DNA of 64,000 bases from Brevundimonas pondensis (GCF_017487345.1 NZ_CP062006.1:2734001-2798000); one strand, 5' to 3'. Numbered from the stretch's first letter, positions 29,296 to 37,907 are shown. Made by a program: numbers and translations. Notes: a model not told the origin generated them from the letters alone.

Positions 29296-30444
29296 ATGAC
29301 CCTGACCTCCGCCGCCCCGCCCGCCGCCTCAAAGATGCGTGGCGGCGCGCTCGACGCCCTGAGGTTCGTCGCCGCCCTGTTCGTGGTGGTGTTCCATTTC
29401 GGGGATACGGCGCCGATCTCGCTGCAATCGATGCACGGCTTCCTCGGGCGCGGCTATCTGGCCACCGACTTCTTCCTGATCCTGTCGGGCTTCGTCCTGG
29501 CCAAGGCCTACGGCGCGGGCGTCGCCAGCGGCAAGGTCTCCCTGGGCCGCTTCTGGCTCAAGCGCTTCGCTCGCTGCTATCCCACCCACGTGATCACCCT
29601 GGCCATTCTGGTCGTCATGGTCCTGACGGCCGGCGCCCTGGGGATGCAGGCGACCAACGCGGGGCGTTTCGATCTGGCAGGTCTGCCCGCCCAGATCTTT
29701 CTGCTGCACGCCTTCGGTCTGGGCGGCGGTCACTGGAACATCCCCAGCTGGACCATATCGACCCTGCTGATCTGCTACGCCTTCTTCCCCATGCTGTGGC
29801 GCGCCATGCTGCGGCTCAACAGCGTCTGGATCAGCCTGGGCCTGGCCATCGCCATCATCGTCGGCTCGAACGCACTCAGTCTGGCCCTGCTGGGCGAGCA
29901 GCAATTCAGCCTGCCCTTCCAGTGGTGCATGTTCCGCGCCGCGCCGCTGTTCCTCGTCGGACTGGCGCTGGCGCGCGCGGTTCAGACCGGCCGCTGGACG
30001 GACAAGTCCGCACGCATCGTCGGCTTCGGCGGCGGCGCCGTTCTGCTGGCCAACGCCTTCATGGTCGGACCGGACCTGATCAATGTGCTGGCCATCTGCG
30101 CCATCATCATCGGCTGCGGCGCCTCGCCGGTCACCCGGCCCATCCCCGGCGCCGAATGGGGCGCCAAGGTCAGCTTCTGCCTGTTCATGGTCCATACCAT
30201 CACCGGGGCCGTCTGGTTCGACGTGGTCGAGCCTCTGGCCGCCCGCCTGCACCCGGCGGTCGAGAGCGTGGCCTGGGAGGCCTGGGCCATGTGGTTCGGC
30301 GCCCTGGTCTTCACCCTGATCGCCTCGGACCTCTACAACCGCTTCATCGACGAGCCGATCCAGAAGTGGATCGGCCGCAAGTGGTTCGCCCGCCCCGTCA
30401 GCTCGCGTCCAGACCCACGTCCAGCTGCGGAACAGAGTGCGTAA
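29296..30444 (+). CDS. acyltransferase family 3 membrane protein
   Basis: Integral membrane O-acyltransferase that typically modifies exopolysaccharide, lipopolysaccharide or another surface glycan. The 382 residues have about ten membrane helices; the N-terminus ALDALRFVAALFVVVFHFGD carries the conserved Arg and the catalytic His, and YLATDFFLILSGFVLAKAYG is the second hallmark. The C-terminal tail overlaps the convergent nadC end by 47 bases. No glycan genes are adjacent, so the target is unknown. Confidence 0.88.
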   Translation: MTLTSAAPPAASKMRGGALDALRFVAALFVVVFHFGDTAPISLQSMHGFLGRGYLATDFFLILSGFVLAKAYGAGVASGKVSLGRFWLKRFARCYPTHVITLAILVVMVLTAGALGMQATNAGRFDLAGLPAQIFLLHAFGLGGGHWNIPSWTISTLLICYAFFPMLWRAMLRLNSVWISLGLAIAIIVGSNALSLALLGEQQFSLPFQWCMFRAAPLFLVGLALARAVQTGRWTDKSARIVGFGGGAVLLANAFMVGPDLINVLAICAIIIGCGASPVTRPIPGAEWGAKVSFCLFMVHTITGAVWFDVVEPLAARLHPAVESVAWEAWAMWFGALVFTLIASDLYNRFIDEPIQKWIGRKWFARPVSSRPDPRPAAEQSA

Positions 30445-31255
30445 GGGCGCCGACCGAGATCACATCCACGCCGGTCGCGGCGATCCCCGCCACGGTCGTC
30501 AGATTGACCCCGCCTGAGGCCTCCAGCACCACCGGGCCAAGGGCGCTGGCGCGCACCCGGCGCACGGCCTCTTCCAGATCGGCCAGGCTGAAGTTGTCGA
30601 GCATAATGACGTCGGGGCGTTCGGGCAGCACCTCGTCCAGCTGATCCAGACTGTCGACCTCGACCTCGACCTTCATCAGGTGGGGGGCGAAGGCCTTGGC
30701 GCGGCGCACCGCCTCGCCCGCCCCGCCGCAGACGGCCACGTGGTTGTCCTTGATCAGAATGGCGTCATCCAGACCGAAGCGGTGGTTCAGACCGCCGCCG
30801 CAGGCCACCGCGTGCTTCTCCAGCGCGCGCAGGCCCGGCGTGGTCTTGCGGGTATCGGCTATGCGGGCGCTGGTCCCCGCCACCGCCTGCACATAGGTCC
30901 GGGTCAGGGTGGCGATGCCGCACATCCGGCCCAGCAGGTTCAGCGCGGTGCGTTCGGCCGCCAGCAGGGCGCGGGCGTTGGCCTCGACCGCGACCAGCAC
31001 GGTCCCGGCCTCGAAGGCCTCGCCGTCGGCGACCTTCAGGGTCACCGTCGCGCGCGGGTCCATCGCATGGACGGCGATCCGCACCACGGCCCCGCACGCC
31101 ATCACCCCCGCCTGACGCGCGGCGAAGACGGCGCTGAAGCGGGCGTCCTCGGGGATGCAGGCCTGGGCCGTCACGTCGCCGACGCGGCCCAGATCCTCGG
31201 CCAGGGCCATCCGCACGACGGGCTCGATCAGCAGGTCCGGCAGGGTTCGGGTCAC
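30398..31255 (-). CDS. nadC: nicotinate-nucleotide diphosphorylase (carboxylating)
   Basis: Quinolinate phosphoribosyltransferase, third enzyme of de novo NAD synthesis. The 285 residues match the family: N-terminal LLIEPVVRMALAEDLGRVGDVT, ERTALNLLGRMCGIAT, the substrate-binding ADTRKTTPGLRALEKHAVACGG, ILIKDNHVAVCGG, VEVEVDSLDQL and ISVGALTHSVPQLD. The start is GTG at 31255 with AAAGGA eight bases upstream, 17 bases after the nadB stop. The frame runs further upstream inside nadB, but only as shadow sequence. Last gene of the nad operon. Confidence 0.96.
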   Translation of the reverse strand: MTRTLPDLLIEPVVRMALAEDLGRVGDVTAQACIPEDARFSAVFAARQAGVMACGAVVRIAVHAMDPRATVTLKVADGEAFEAGTVLVAVEANARALLAAERTALNLLGRMCGIATLTRTYVQAVAGTSARIADTRKTTPGLRALEKHAVACGGGLNHRFGLDDAILIKDNHVAVCGGAGEAVRRAKAFAPHLMKVEVEVDSLDQLDEVLPERPDVIMLDNFSLADLEEAVRRVRASALGPVVLEASGGVNLTTVAGIAATGVDVISVGALTHSVPQLDVGLDAS

Positions 31256-31272
31256 GCAGGCGTCCTTTGAAA

Positions 31273-32820
31273 TCAGATGGTGGCGGCCAGAGCAGCAAGC
31301 ACCGCCGCCTCGGCCTCGTCGTCGTGGGCGAGCGTCAGCCGCATCCGCGTATGTTCCGCTGTCGGCAGGCTGTCGGGATAGTCGGCGCGGAAATGCCCGC
31401 CTCGGCTCTCGCGCCGGTTCAGCGCCCCCTCCGCGATCAACCGCGCGGCGGTCAGGACCACGGCCTTGGGATGCGCCTTGGCCAGCCGGTCGATGACCGC
31501 GATCAGAGCGCTCAGCCCTTCCTCGTCGCGCACCACGCCCGCGAAGCGGGTCATGGCGGCGCGCAGTTCGGCCATGGCTTCCGGCGGCAGGTCCTGCGAC
31601 GCCCGCGCGGGCTTCAGCGTAGCCTTCGGCGGCTGCGCTTCCTTCGCCGCCGCCCGCCCCGCACGCCGCCCAAAGGCGCCCGCTTCCAGCAGGGAGTTGG
31701 AGGCCAGACGGTTGGCGCCATGCACCCCGGTCGCCGCGCATTCGCCAATGGCGTAGAGACCCGTCACCGTCGTCCGCCCCTCGTCGTCAGCGACGACGCC
31801 GCCCATGTGGTAGTGGGCCGCCGCCGCCACCGGAATGGGGCTGACGCGCGGGTCCAGCCCGGCGCGCATGCAGGCGGAAAACACCGCTGGAAACTCGTGC
31901 GGGAAGGCCTCGCCCACCGCCCTGGTCGCATCCAGAAACGCGCCGCGCCCGTCGGCCCGCGCCGCATGAACCGCCCGCGCCACGATGTCTCGCGGCGCCA
32001 GGTCGGCGTCTTCGTCTTCGCCCAGCAGGAAGGCGCCGGTCCCGTCGATCAGACGCGCCCCCTCGCCGCGCAGGGCCTCGGTCGCCAGCGGCGCCGGGTC
32101 CAGCCCCACGTCGATGGCGGTGGGGTGGAACTGCACGAACTCGGGATCGAGGACTTCGGCGCCCGCCGCATAGGCCAAGGCCAGCCCCTCGCCGCGCAGG
32201 GCCGAGGGGTTGGTCGTCACCTCATAGAGGCCGCCGATCCCGCCGGTGGCCAGGACCACGGCGGGGGCGAAGACCTCGTCCACTCGACCGCCAGCCCGCT
32301 CGATCAGGGCGCCGCGCACCCGGCCGTTCACATCCTGGATCAGGCCGCGCAGCCGCCCGTCTTCCCAGATCTCGATGTGTTTGGAAGCGCGCGCGGCGGC
32401 CACCACCGCCGACAGGATGGCCCGCCCGGCCCCGTCGCCGCCGACCCGCGCCACGCGCGGCAGGCTGTGCGCCGCCTCCAGCGAGACGGAGAAGCCGCCC
32501 GCCTCGTCGCGGTCAAAGGGCGCGCCCAGCGAGGCCAGCCACTCCACCGTCTCGCGTCCACGCTCGGTCAAGGCCCGCGCCGCCTCGGGCTCGACCAGCC
32601 CGGCCCCCGCGCCCTCGGTGTCCCTGGCGTGCAGCACGGCGCTGTCCTTGGGCGACAGGGCCGCCGCCAGACCGCCCTGCGCCCAGGCCGAGGAACAGGC
32701 GTTGAGCAAAGGCTCCGGCGTGACGACCAGAGCCTTCGCCGGCGCGGCCTCCAGCGCGGCCGACAGCCCCGCCAGACCGCCGCCGATGATCAGCGGCCCC
32801 TCATGCCGGATACGCGCCAT
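31273..32820 (-). CDS. nadB: L-aspartate oxidase
   Basis: FAD enzyme converting L-aspartate to iminoaspartate, the first step of de novo NAD synthesis. The 515 residues show the FAD Rossmann loop LIIGGGLAGLSAALEA, the succinate-dehydrogenase-like core (SAWAQGGLAAAL, RVARVGGDGAGRAI, VVLATGGIGGLYEVTTNP), the capping domain with AAAAHYHMGG, and LYAIGECAATGVHGANRLASNSLLE. It starts 4 bases after the M50 gene stop, so the two are probably translationally coupled. Confidence 0.96.
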   Translation of the reverse strand: MARIRHEGPLIIGGGLAGLSAALEAAPAKALVVTPEPLLNACSSAWAQGGLAAALSPKDSAVLHARDTEGAGAGLVEPEAARALTERGRETVEWLASLGAPFDRDEAGGFSVSLEAAHSLPRVARVGGDGAGRAILSAVVAAARASKHIEIWEDGRLRGLIQDVNGRVRGALIERAGGRVDEVFAPAVVLATGGIGGLYEVTTNPSALRGEGLALAYAAGAEVLDPEFVQFHPTAIDVGLDPAPLATEALRGEGARLIDGTGAFLLGEDEDADLAPRDIVARAVHAARADGRGAFLDATRAVGEAFPHEFPAVFSACMRAGLDPRVSPIPVAAAAHYHMGGVVADDEGRTTVTGLYAIGECAATGVHGANRLASNSLLEAGAFGRRAGRAAAKEAQPPKATLKPARASQDLPPEAMAELRAAMTRFAGVVRDEEGLSALIAVIDRLAKAHPKAVVLTAARLIAEGALNRRESRGGHFRADYPDSLPTAEHTRMRLTLAHDDEAEAAVLAALAATI

Positions 32821-32824
32821 GCCT

Positions 32825-33673
32825 CTAACGGCCTCCCACGCCGATGAATCTCAGGCCCATGTCGAAGGCCGGCTCGACCGCCCCGCCGGTCAAGGGCAGC
32901 AGGGCGCCGACAGCCGCCGCGGCACAGACGGCCGCCGTCGCCAGATAGAGGGCCAGGCTGCGGCCCGCCTCGGGCCAGCTCAGCCGCCCCCAGGCCGCGC
33001 GCCAGACGCCGCGCTTCAGATGGCTGATCACGGCGATGCCGAGGAAGACGGCCAGGATCAGCCGTCCGGTGGACAGCCCCCACCAGACCGCCAGACCGCC
33101 GACAGCCAGAAGCGCGATCTGCTCCAGACGCGGATGCACCCGCGTCAGCACCGGGCCGAGCGCTTTCGAACCGTCCAGCGGCGGCGCCGGCAACAGGTTC
33201 ACCAGATTGATCATGGCGATGAAGAAGGCCGCCATCAGCCACTCGGGCGAGCGCAGCCACAGTCCCGCCGCGACGAAGGGGATCATGGCGATCAGGCCGA
33301 AGGCCGGTCCCGCCAGCGACACCAGCACCCCGTGCCACTCGCTTTTCGGCTCACGCTGCGCCTTGGCCATGCCGCCGAGGAAGGGGATGATGTAGATGCG
33401 CGCCGGGCCCATGCCGAGGCGGTTCATCGCCAGAACGTGCCCGTATTCGTGGACGAACAGGCCGAACAGGACGCCGCCCGCCACCACGATACTTTGCGTG
33501 ATCCACCACAGGAAGCCCGCCATCAGCAGGGTCGAGGCGATGGCCCAGCCCGGATGCTGACCCTTGTCCTCTTGCGGCGCGGATTTGCGGACAGGCGCGG
33601 GCTCTGGCGAGGCCTGTTCGGGCGGCAGGTCCCAGGGACCGGGACGGCGTGTGGTTTGGTCGGTATCGCTCAT
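32825..33673 (-). CDS. M50-family membrane metalloprotease (site-2 protease-like)
   Basis: Predicted intramembrane zinc protease, 282 residues. An N-terminal soluble, Pro-rich segment (1-40) precedes about six membrane helices. The zinc motif is HEYGH (His75, Glu76, His79) and the distal ligand motif is NLLPAPPLDGSKAL, both intact; the C-terminus has no PDZ domain. The start MSDTDQTT is preferred over an in-frame ATG at 33718. It lies between nadA (57 bases upstream) and nadB (4 bases downstream), an unusual position for a protease; its role in this operon is unknown. Confidence 0.88.
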   Translation of the reverse strand: MSDTDQTTRRPGPWDLPPEQASPEPAPVRKSAPQEDKGQHPGWAIASTLLMAGFLWWITQSIVVAGGVLFGLFVHEYGHVLAMNRLGMGPARIYIIPFLGGMAKAQREPKSEWHGVLVSLAGPAFGLIAMIPFVAAGLWLRSPEWLMAAFFIAMINLVNLLPAPPLDGSKALGPVLTRVHPRLEQIALLAVGGLAVWWGLSTGRLILAVFLGIAVISHLKRGVWRAAWGRLSWPEAGRSLALYLATAAVCAAAAVGALLPLTGGAVEPAFDMGLRFIGVGGR

Positions 33674-33730
33674 CGCGTCGAACTGGGCTTGCCGCGCGCG
33701 GCCCGCAACGGGCCGCATCGCCGCAGGACC

Positions 33731-34810
33731 TCAGATCAGCTCCACGTCGACGTGGTGCTTGGCCTTGATCAGGTCATAGCGCGCCGGAATGGCGGGCGGC
33801 GGCAGGTCGATCATCCGCTGCACGGCCAGGGCCGCGCGCTCGGCCATCTCGGGCTCCACAGTCACCTCGAACTTCATGTCGCGCAGGCAGTCGCGGATGT
33901 TCTCCAGGGTGATGCGCTTCATATGCGGGCACAGATTGCACGGACCGATGAAGTCGACGCCGGGCACGTCGCCCTTGACGTTCGAAGCCATCGAGCACTC
34001 GGTGATCATCACCACCTGCTTCGGCTTTCGCGCCTCGACATAGTCGATCATCGCCGCCGTCGATCCGGCGAAGTCCGACGCCGCCAGCACCTCTTCCGGG
34101 CATTCCGGGTGGGCCAGGATTTCCGCGCCCGGATAGGCGGCGCGCATCTCGGCGATGTCGTCGGCGGTGAAGCGCTCATGCACCTCGCAGCGGCCCTTCC
34201 AGGCGATGATGCCGACATGGGTCTGGGCCGCGACGTTGCGCGCCAGATATTCGTCGGGGATCAGGATGACCTTGTCGACGCCCCACTCCCTGGCCGCCCA
34301 TTCCACCACCTGAACGGCGTTGGCGCTGGTGCAGCAGATGTCGGTCTCGGCCTTCACGTCGGCGGTGGTGTTCACATAGGTGACGACCGGCAGGCCGGGG
34401 TAGCGCTGCTTGATCAGGCGCACGTCGGCGCCCGTGATCGAGGACGCCAGCGAACAGCCCGCGCGCAGGTCGGGGATCAGCACGGTCTTGTCCGGCGACA
34501 GGATTTTCGAGGTCTCGGCCATGAAGTGCACGCCCGCCTGGACGATGACCTTCGCCTTCGACTTGGCGGCCTCCTTGGCCAGACCCAGACTGTCGCCGAC
34601 ATAGTCGCCCACGCCATGGAAAATTTCCGGCGTCATGTAGTTGTGGGCCAGGATGACGGCGTCGCGTTCCTTCTTCAGCGCATTGATCTCGCTGATCAAT
34701 TTCGCCTGCTCCGGCCACTCCAACGGGGTCACCAGACCCTTGACCTTCTCCCAGACAGGAGCGGTCTCTTCCGCCAGTTCCTTCGACAGACCGAAAGCGC
34801 CGTCCGCCAT
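33731..34810 (-). CDS. nadA: quinolinate synthase A
   Basis: [4Fe-4S] enzyme that condenses iminoaspartate with dihydroxyacetone phosphate to quinolinate. The 359 residues carry candidate cluster ligands Cys119 (AGCSLASS), Cys208 (KGRCEVH) and Cys294 (CNLCPHMK), together with [23 protein letters not shown] and CTSANAV. The start MADGAFG is preferred because it leaves the upstream palindrome outside the gene; the frame is open to 34879. First gene of the nad operon. Confidence 0.96.
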   Translation of the reverse strand: MADGAFGLSKELAEETAPVWEKVKGLVTPLEWPEQAKLISEINALKKERDAVILAHNYMTPEIFHGVGDYVGDSLGLAKEAAKSKAKVIVQAGVHFMAETSKILSPDKTVLIPDLRAGCSLASSITGADVRLIKQRYPGLPVVTYVNTTADVKAETDICCTSANAVQVVEWAAREWGVDKVILIPDEYLARNVAAQTHVGIIAWKGRCEVHERFTADDIAEMRAAYPGAEILAHPECPEEVLAASDFAGSTAAMIDYVEARKPKQVVMITECSMASNVKGDVPGVDFIGPCNLCPHMKRITLENIRDCLRDMKFEVTVEPEMAERAALAVQRMIDLPPPAIPARYDLIKAKHHVDVELI

Positions 34811-34847
34811 CGCCTCTACTCCCTTGCGGCCGTCTGCGCGGCTCCGA

Positions 34848-34870
34848 CTTATGCTCAAAGTTAGCATAAG
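34848..34870. promoter_or_regulatory. palindrome upstream of nadA, candidate NAD-operon operator
   Basis: Perfect 8-base arms CTTATGCT and AGCATAAG separated by CAAAGTT, 38 bases upstream of the nadA start. The size and position suit a dimeric repressor site overlapping the promoter. Regulators of the NadQ or NrtR type control nadABC operons in alphaproteobacteria; which, if any, binds here is not shown by the sequence. Confidence 0.6.
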
Positions 34871-34916
34871 CAGGCGCAATGTAGGCCCATCCGCACAGGG
34901 CGCAAGGGAAATCGGC

Positions 34917-35126
34917 TCAGTCTTCCAGCGTGAACAGGGCGTCCAGCGGCACGTCCAGCGCCTTCGCCAGCGTCAGCGCCACCAGGACCGAGGGGGTGAA
35001 GACGCCGTTCTCGACCGTGTTCACGGTCTTCCGCGACAGCCTGGCCCGGTCGGCCAGTTCCTGTTGCGTCAGCCCCGCCGCCATGCGCACCGCCTTCAGA
35101 TGAATGACCAGACGCGGCTCAGCCAC
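34917..35126 (-). CDS. Xre-family transcriptional regulator
   Basis: A 69-residue one-domain helix-turn-helix protein. The recognition region is [22 protein letters not shown] (residues 20-41), typical of the short YozG/PadR-independent Xre group that accompanies small membrane proteins. The start is GTG, overlapping the stop of the upstream membrane-protein gene by 8 bases (GTGGCTGA). Probably autoregulates the pair through the tandem repeats upstream of the operon. Confidence 0.88.
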   Translation of the reverse strand: MAEPRLVIHLKAVRMAAGLTQQELADRARLSRKTVNTVENGVFTPSVLVALTLAKALDVPLDALFTLED

Positions 35127-35811
35127 CGCTGGCCCGCCGGTCCAGCTGCCAGTAGCGCAGCGCCGACGCCGAGGCCGTGACGAACATCAGTCCCGGCAAG
35201 GCCGCCACCGCCGCCTCGGGCCGCCACAGGCCCAGGCCGAAGACGGCGACCAGCCCGATCATGGCCACGCCCAGCGCCACGTTCAGCGCATCGCGGCGGA
35301 AGGACAGGGTCAGTTCGTCCTCCAGCAGCCGCTTCATCTTCTTGTCGCCGCGATTGTCGAGACCGGCGACCATCAGTAGCAGAAACACCGAAATTATCGG
35401 CGACAGGCCAACCATGCTCCAGGCCTGAGCATCGCCCTGCCCGTTGGCGATATGCCAAGCACCCAGCGTCCCCTGATACACAAGATACATGGAGGTCAGC
35501 GGCATCAGCGCCATCGACACGGCGCGCTTCTTTTGCACGCTGTCGCGATAGCCGCCCTTGGCGTTCTCGACGCGGACGGTGTCGCCGTTGGGCATGTAGC
35601 GGCCCGCCCAGGCGACGCTGGCCACCACGACGCCAACTCCCATGATCGCGAGGATCACGGCCAGCGGTTCACCCAAGGGCCAACCTGTGTCCCACAGCAA
35701 ACCGGCGCACGGCAGAGCCGTCAGCCCCAGCCCGCCCTGCCCCGCCGCCATCCACAGACGCCGGACCCTATGCCGCTCGTTCGCCTTGGCCTTTTGCAGT
35801 TCGTCGTTCAC
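35119..35811 (-). CDS. membrane protein paired with Xre regulator
   Basis: A 230-residue protein with about six membrane helices arranged in three pairs and charged loops between them (the N-terminus up to about 18 is cytoplasmic; GGYRDSVQKKRA and DNRGDKKMKRLLEDELTLSFRRDA are conspicuous loops). No named family is certain. The start is GTG at 35811 with GGGAG upstream, placing the tandem operator outside the gene; an in-frame GTG at 35829 lies inside it. First gene of the two-gene unit with the Xre regulator. Confidence 0.75.
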   Translation of the reverse strand: MNDELQKAKANERHRVRRLWMAAGQGGLGLTALPCAGLLWDTGWPLGEPLAVILAIMGVGVVVASVAWAGRYMPNGDTVRVENAKGGYRDSVQKKRAVSMALMPLTSMYLVYQGTLGAWHIANGQGDAQAWSMVGLSPIISVFLLLMVAGLDNRGDKKMKRLLEDELTLSFRRDALNVALGVAMIGLVAVFGLGLWRPEAAVAALPGLMFVTASASALRYWQLDRRASGG

Positions 35812-35826
35812 TACCCGCTCCCGTGA

Positions 35827-35862
35827 CACCTATGGGTTACATATATCACCTACAGGTTACAT
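35827..35862. promoter_or_regulatory. tandem 16-base repeats upstream of membrane/Xre operon
   Basis: Two direct copies, CACCTATGGGTTACAT (35827-35842) and CACCTACAGGTTACAT (35847-35862), start exactly 20 bases apart and differ at two positions. Each holds a partly palindromic core (ACCT..AGGT in copy 2). They lie just upstream of the operon start and are the likely operator of the Xre protein. Confidence 0.6.
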
Positions 35863-35878
35863 CGCAAGCGCATGGATT

Positions 35879-36214
35879 TCAGAGCAGCTCCGCCTCCAGC
35901 CGTGCGGCCCACAGGGCGGCGCGCTTCTTCAGTTCGTCCTTGCGGGCCATGTCGGTCAGGTCGGGCGGCAGCCGATCCAGTTGTTCGAAACGGAAGCTGT
36001 CGCCGCCATGGGCGGTCCATTCAGTCTGCAGCGACCGATAAGGGCTGCCGCCCATCTTCAGCGCGAACCACAAGCCGTTTTGCTGCGTGTCGATGTGGCG
36101 GCTCTGCCCCACCCTGGCGCGGCCGGTGGCGGAACAGATGACGGCGAACACCCCGGCCACGGTTTCGCGGTCCTTGTAGTCGTTGATGAGCGCCTTGCGG
36201 TCTGCGGACGTCAT
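35879..36214 (-). CDS. GIY-YIG nuclease-family protein
   Basis: A 111-residue protein of the small GIY-YIG-like group: the sequence AGVFAVICSATGRARVG (21-37) takes the place of the GIY...YIG core, QSRHI supplies the conserved Arg region, and SLQTEWTAHGGDSFRFEQLDRL is the characteristic second half. The hallmark tyrosines are replaced (Phe in GVF, Arg in RVG), so nuclease activity is uncertain. The ATG at 36214 has GAGGAGG upstream. It is monocistronic, behind a conspicuous paired operator. Confidence 0.75.
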   Translation of the reverse strand: MTSADRKALINDYKDRETVAGVFAVICSATGRARVGQSRHIDTQQNGLWFALKMGGSPYRSLQTEWTAHGGDSFRFEQLDRLPPDLTDMARKDELKKRAALWAARLEAELL

Positions 36215-36230
36215 GGACGCCTCCTCTTGT

Positions 36231-36270
36231 TTTACCCGGATTAAATAGCAAAGATTATTATCCGGGTAAA
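36231..36270. promoter_or_regulatory. paired inverted operator upstream of GIY-YIG gene
   Basis: Perfect 11-base arms TTTACCCGGAT (36231-36241) and ATCCGGGTAAA (36260-36270) flank an 18-base AT-rich spacer. Each arm is itself a near-palindrome of the form TTAYCCGGRTAA, so the region looks like two dimer sites facing each other across the promoter of the GIY-YIG-family gene. No regulator gene is adjacent. Confidence 0.6.
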
Positions 36271-36389
36271 TATATGACCCTCTCAGCAAACTGGACCTCC
36301 CAAATACGCAAGGGCCTTCCCCTGAGCGCCGCTTCTGCCCTAGACGAAAGGTCGATTGAGCCTCACTTTCGCGCCACTTCGAGAATTTC

Positions 36390-37907
36390 GTGCAAGACAC
36401 CGTCCGCCGCATCCTGACCGCCCGCGTCTATGACGTGGCCGAGGAAACCCCTCTGGACCCGCTGAAGCGGCTGTCGGCGCGCATCGGCCGCCCTGCCTGG
36501 CTCAAGCGCGAGGACCTGCAGCCGGTCTTCTCGTTCAAGATCCGCGGCGCCTACAACCGCATCGCCAACCTGAGCGAAGCCGAGCTGGCGCGCGGCGTCA
36601 TCTGCGCCTCGGCGGGCAATCACGCGCAAGGGGTGGCGCTGGCGGCGGCCAAACGCGGCGCGGCCTCGACCATCGTCATGCCGACCACCACGCCGGGCAT
36701 CAAGGTGGCGGCGGTCGAGGCGCTCGGCGGCAATGTGGTGCTGCACGGCGACAGTTTCGACGACGCCTACGCCCACGCCCGCGCCCTTGAACAGGAGATG
36801 GGCGCGACCTTCGTCCACCCCTTCGACGACCCCGATGTAATCGCGGGGCAGGGAACGGTGGGGCTGGAAATCCTGCGCCAGCACCCGGACCCGATCGACG
36901 CCGTCTTCATCCCCATCGGCGGCGGCGGTCTGGCGGCGGGGGTGGCGGCCATCGTCCGCTTCCTGCGTCCGGAGACGAAGATCGTCGGCGTCGAACCCGC
37001 CGACGCCCCGACGATGAAGAGCGCCATCGACGCCGGTCACGTGGTGACCCTTGATCAGGTCGGCCTGTTCGCCGACGGGGTGGCCGTGCGCCGCGCTGGG
37101 GACGAGACCTTCCGCCTGTGCCGCGATCTGCTGGATGAGATCGTCCTGGTCGACACCGACGCCATCTGCGCGGCGGTCAAGGACATCTTCGACGACGTTC
37201 GCGCCGTGGCCGAGCCCTCGGGCGCCGTGGCTCTGGCGGGCTTGAAGGTCTGGGCCGCGCGCAACCCCGGCAGCGGCGCCCTGGCGGCGATCAACTCGGG
37301 CGCCAACGTCAACTTCGACCGACTGCGGCACGTGGCCGAACGGGCCGAGATCGGCGAGGGCGCCGAGGCCCTGCTGGCCGTGGCCATGCCCGACCGCCGC
37401 GACGACTATCACCGTTTCCTGCGCAGCCTCGACGGCCGCTCGGTGACCGAGTTCAACTATCGCTGGTCCGGCGACGGCACGGCCCAGATCTTCGTCGGCG
37501 TCTCGCTGAAGAACGGCGCCGACGAACGTCATGCCCTGATCGAACGCCTCCGCGCCGATGGTTATGCGGTCGAGGACATGAGCGACAACGAGACCGCCAA
37601 GCTGCATGTCCGCTACATGGTCGGCGGGCGCACCATCGGCCTGCCGCACGAGCGGCTGCTGCGCTTTGAATTCCCTGAACGGCCCGGCGCCTTCCTGCGC
37701 TTCCTCAACAGCCTGCAACCCGCCTGGGCCCTGACCCTGTTCCACTATCGCAACCATGGCGACGACGTGGGCCGGGTTCTGGCCGGGATCAGCGTCCCGT
37801 CGGATCAGGCGACCGATCTGACGACAGCCCTGGACGAGCTGGGCTATCCCTACGTCGACGAGACCAACAATCCAGCCTGCAGGTTGTTTCTGGACGGCGC
37901 GACCTAG
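36390..37907 (+). CDS. ilvA: threonine ammonia-lyase, biosynthetic
   Basis: PLP enzyme that deaminates threonine to 2-oxobutanoate, first step of isoleucine synthesis. The 505 residues fit the long biosynthetic form: catalytic domain 1-320 with PLP Lys50 in FSFKIRGAYNR, SAGNHAQGVALAA and the phosphate loop GGGGLAAGV, then two ACT-like regulatory repeats (about 335-410 and 425-500), which bind isoleucine in the E. coli enzyme. The start is GTG. Its stop overlaps the convergent small membrane protein gene by 4 bases. Confidence 0.95.
   Translation: MQDTVRRILTARVYDVAEETPLDPLKRLSARIGRPAWLKREDLQPVFSFKIRGAYNRIANLSEAELARGVICASAGNHAQGVALAAAKRGAASTIVMPTTTPGIKVAAVEALGGNVVLHGDSFDDAYAHARALEQEMGATFVHPFDDPDVIAGQGTVGLEILRQHPDPIDAVFIPIGGGGLAAGVAAIVRFLRPETKIVGVEPADAPTMKSAIDAGHVVTLDQVGLFADGVAVRRAGDETFRLCRDLLDEIVLVDTDAICAAVKDIFDDVRAVAEPSGAVALAGLKVWAARNPGSGALAAINSGANVNFDRLRHVAERAEIGEGAEALLAVAMPDRRDDYHRFLRSLDGRSVTEFNYRWSGDGTAQIFVGVSLKNGADERHALIERLRADGYAVEDMSDNETAKLHVRYMVGGRTIGLPHERLLRFEFPERPGAFLRFLNSLQPAWALTLFHYRNHGDDVGRVLAGISVPSDQATDLTTALDELGYPYVDETNNPACRLFLDGAT

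Noticed and set aside
32246-34864. 872-codon open frame on the plus strand opposite the nad operon
   Set aside because: Antisense shadow running across nadB, the M50 gene and nadA.
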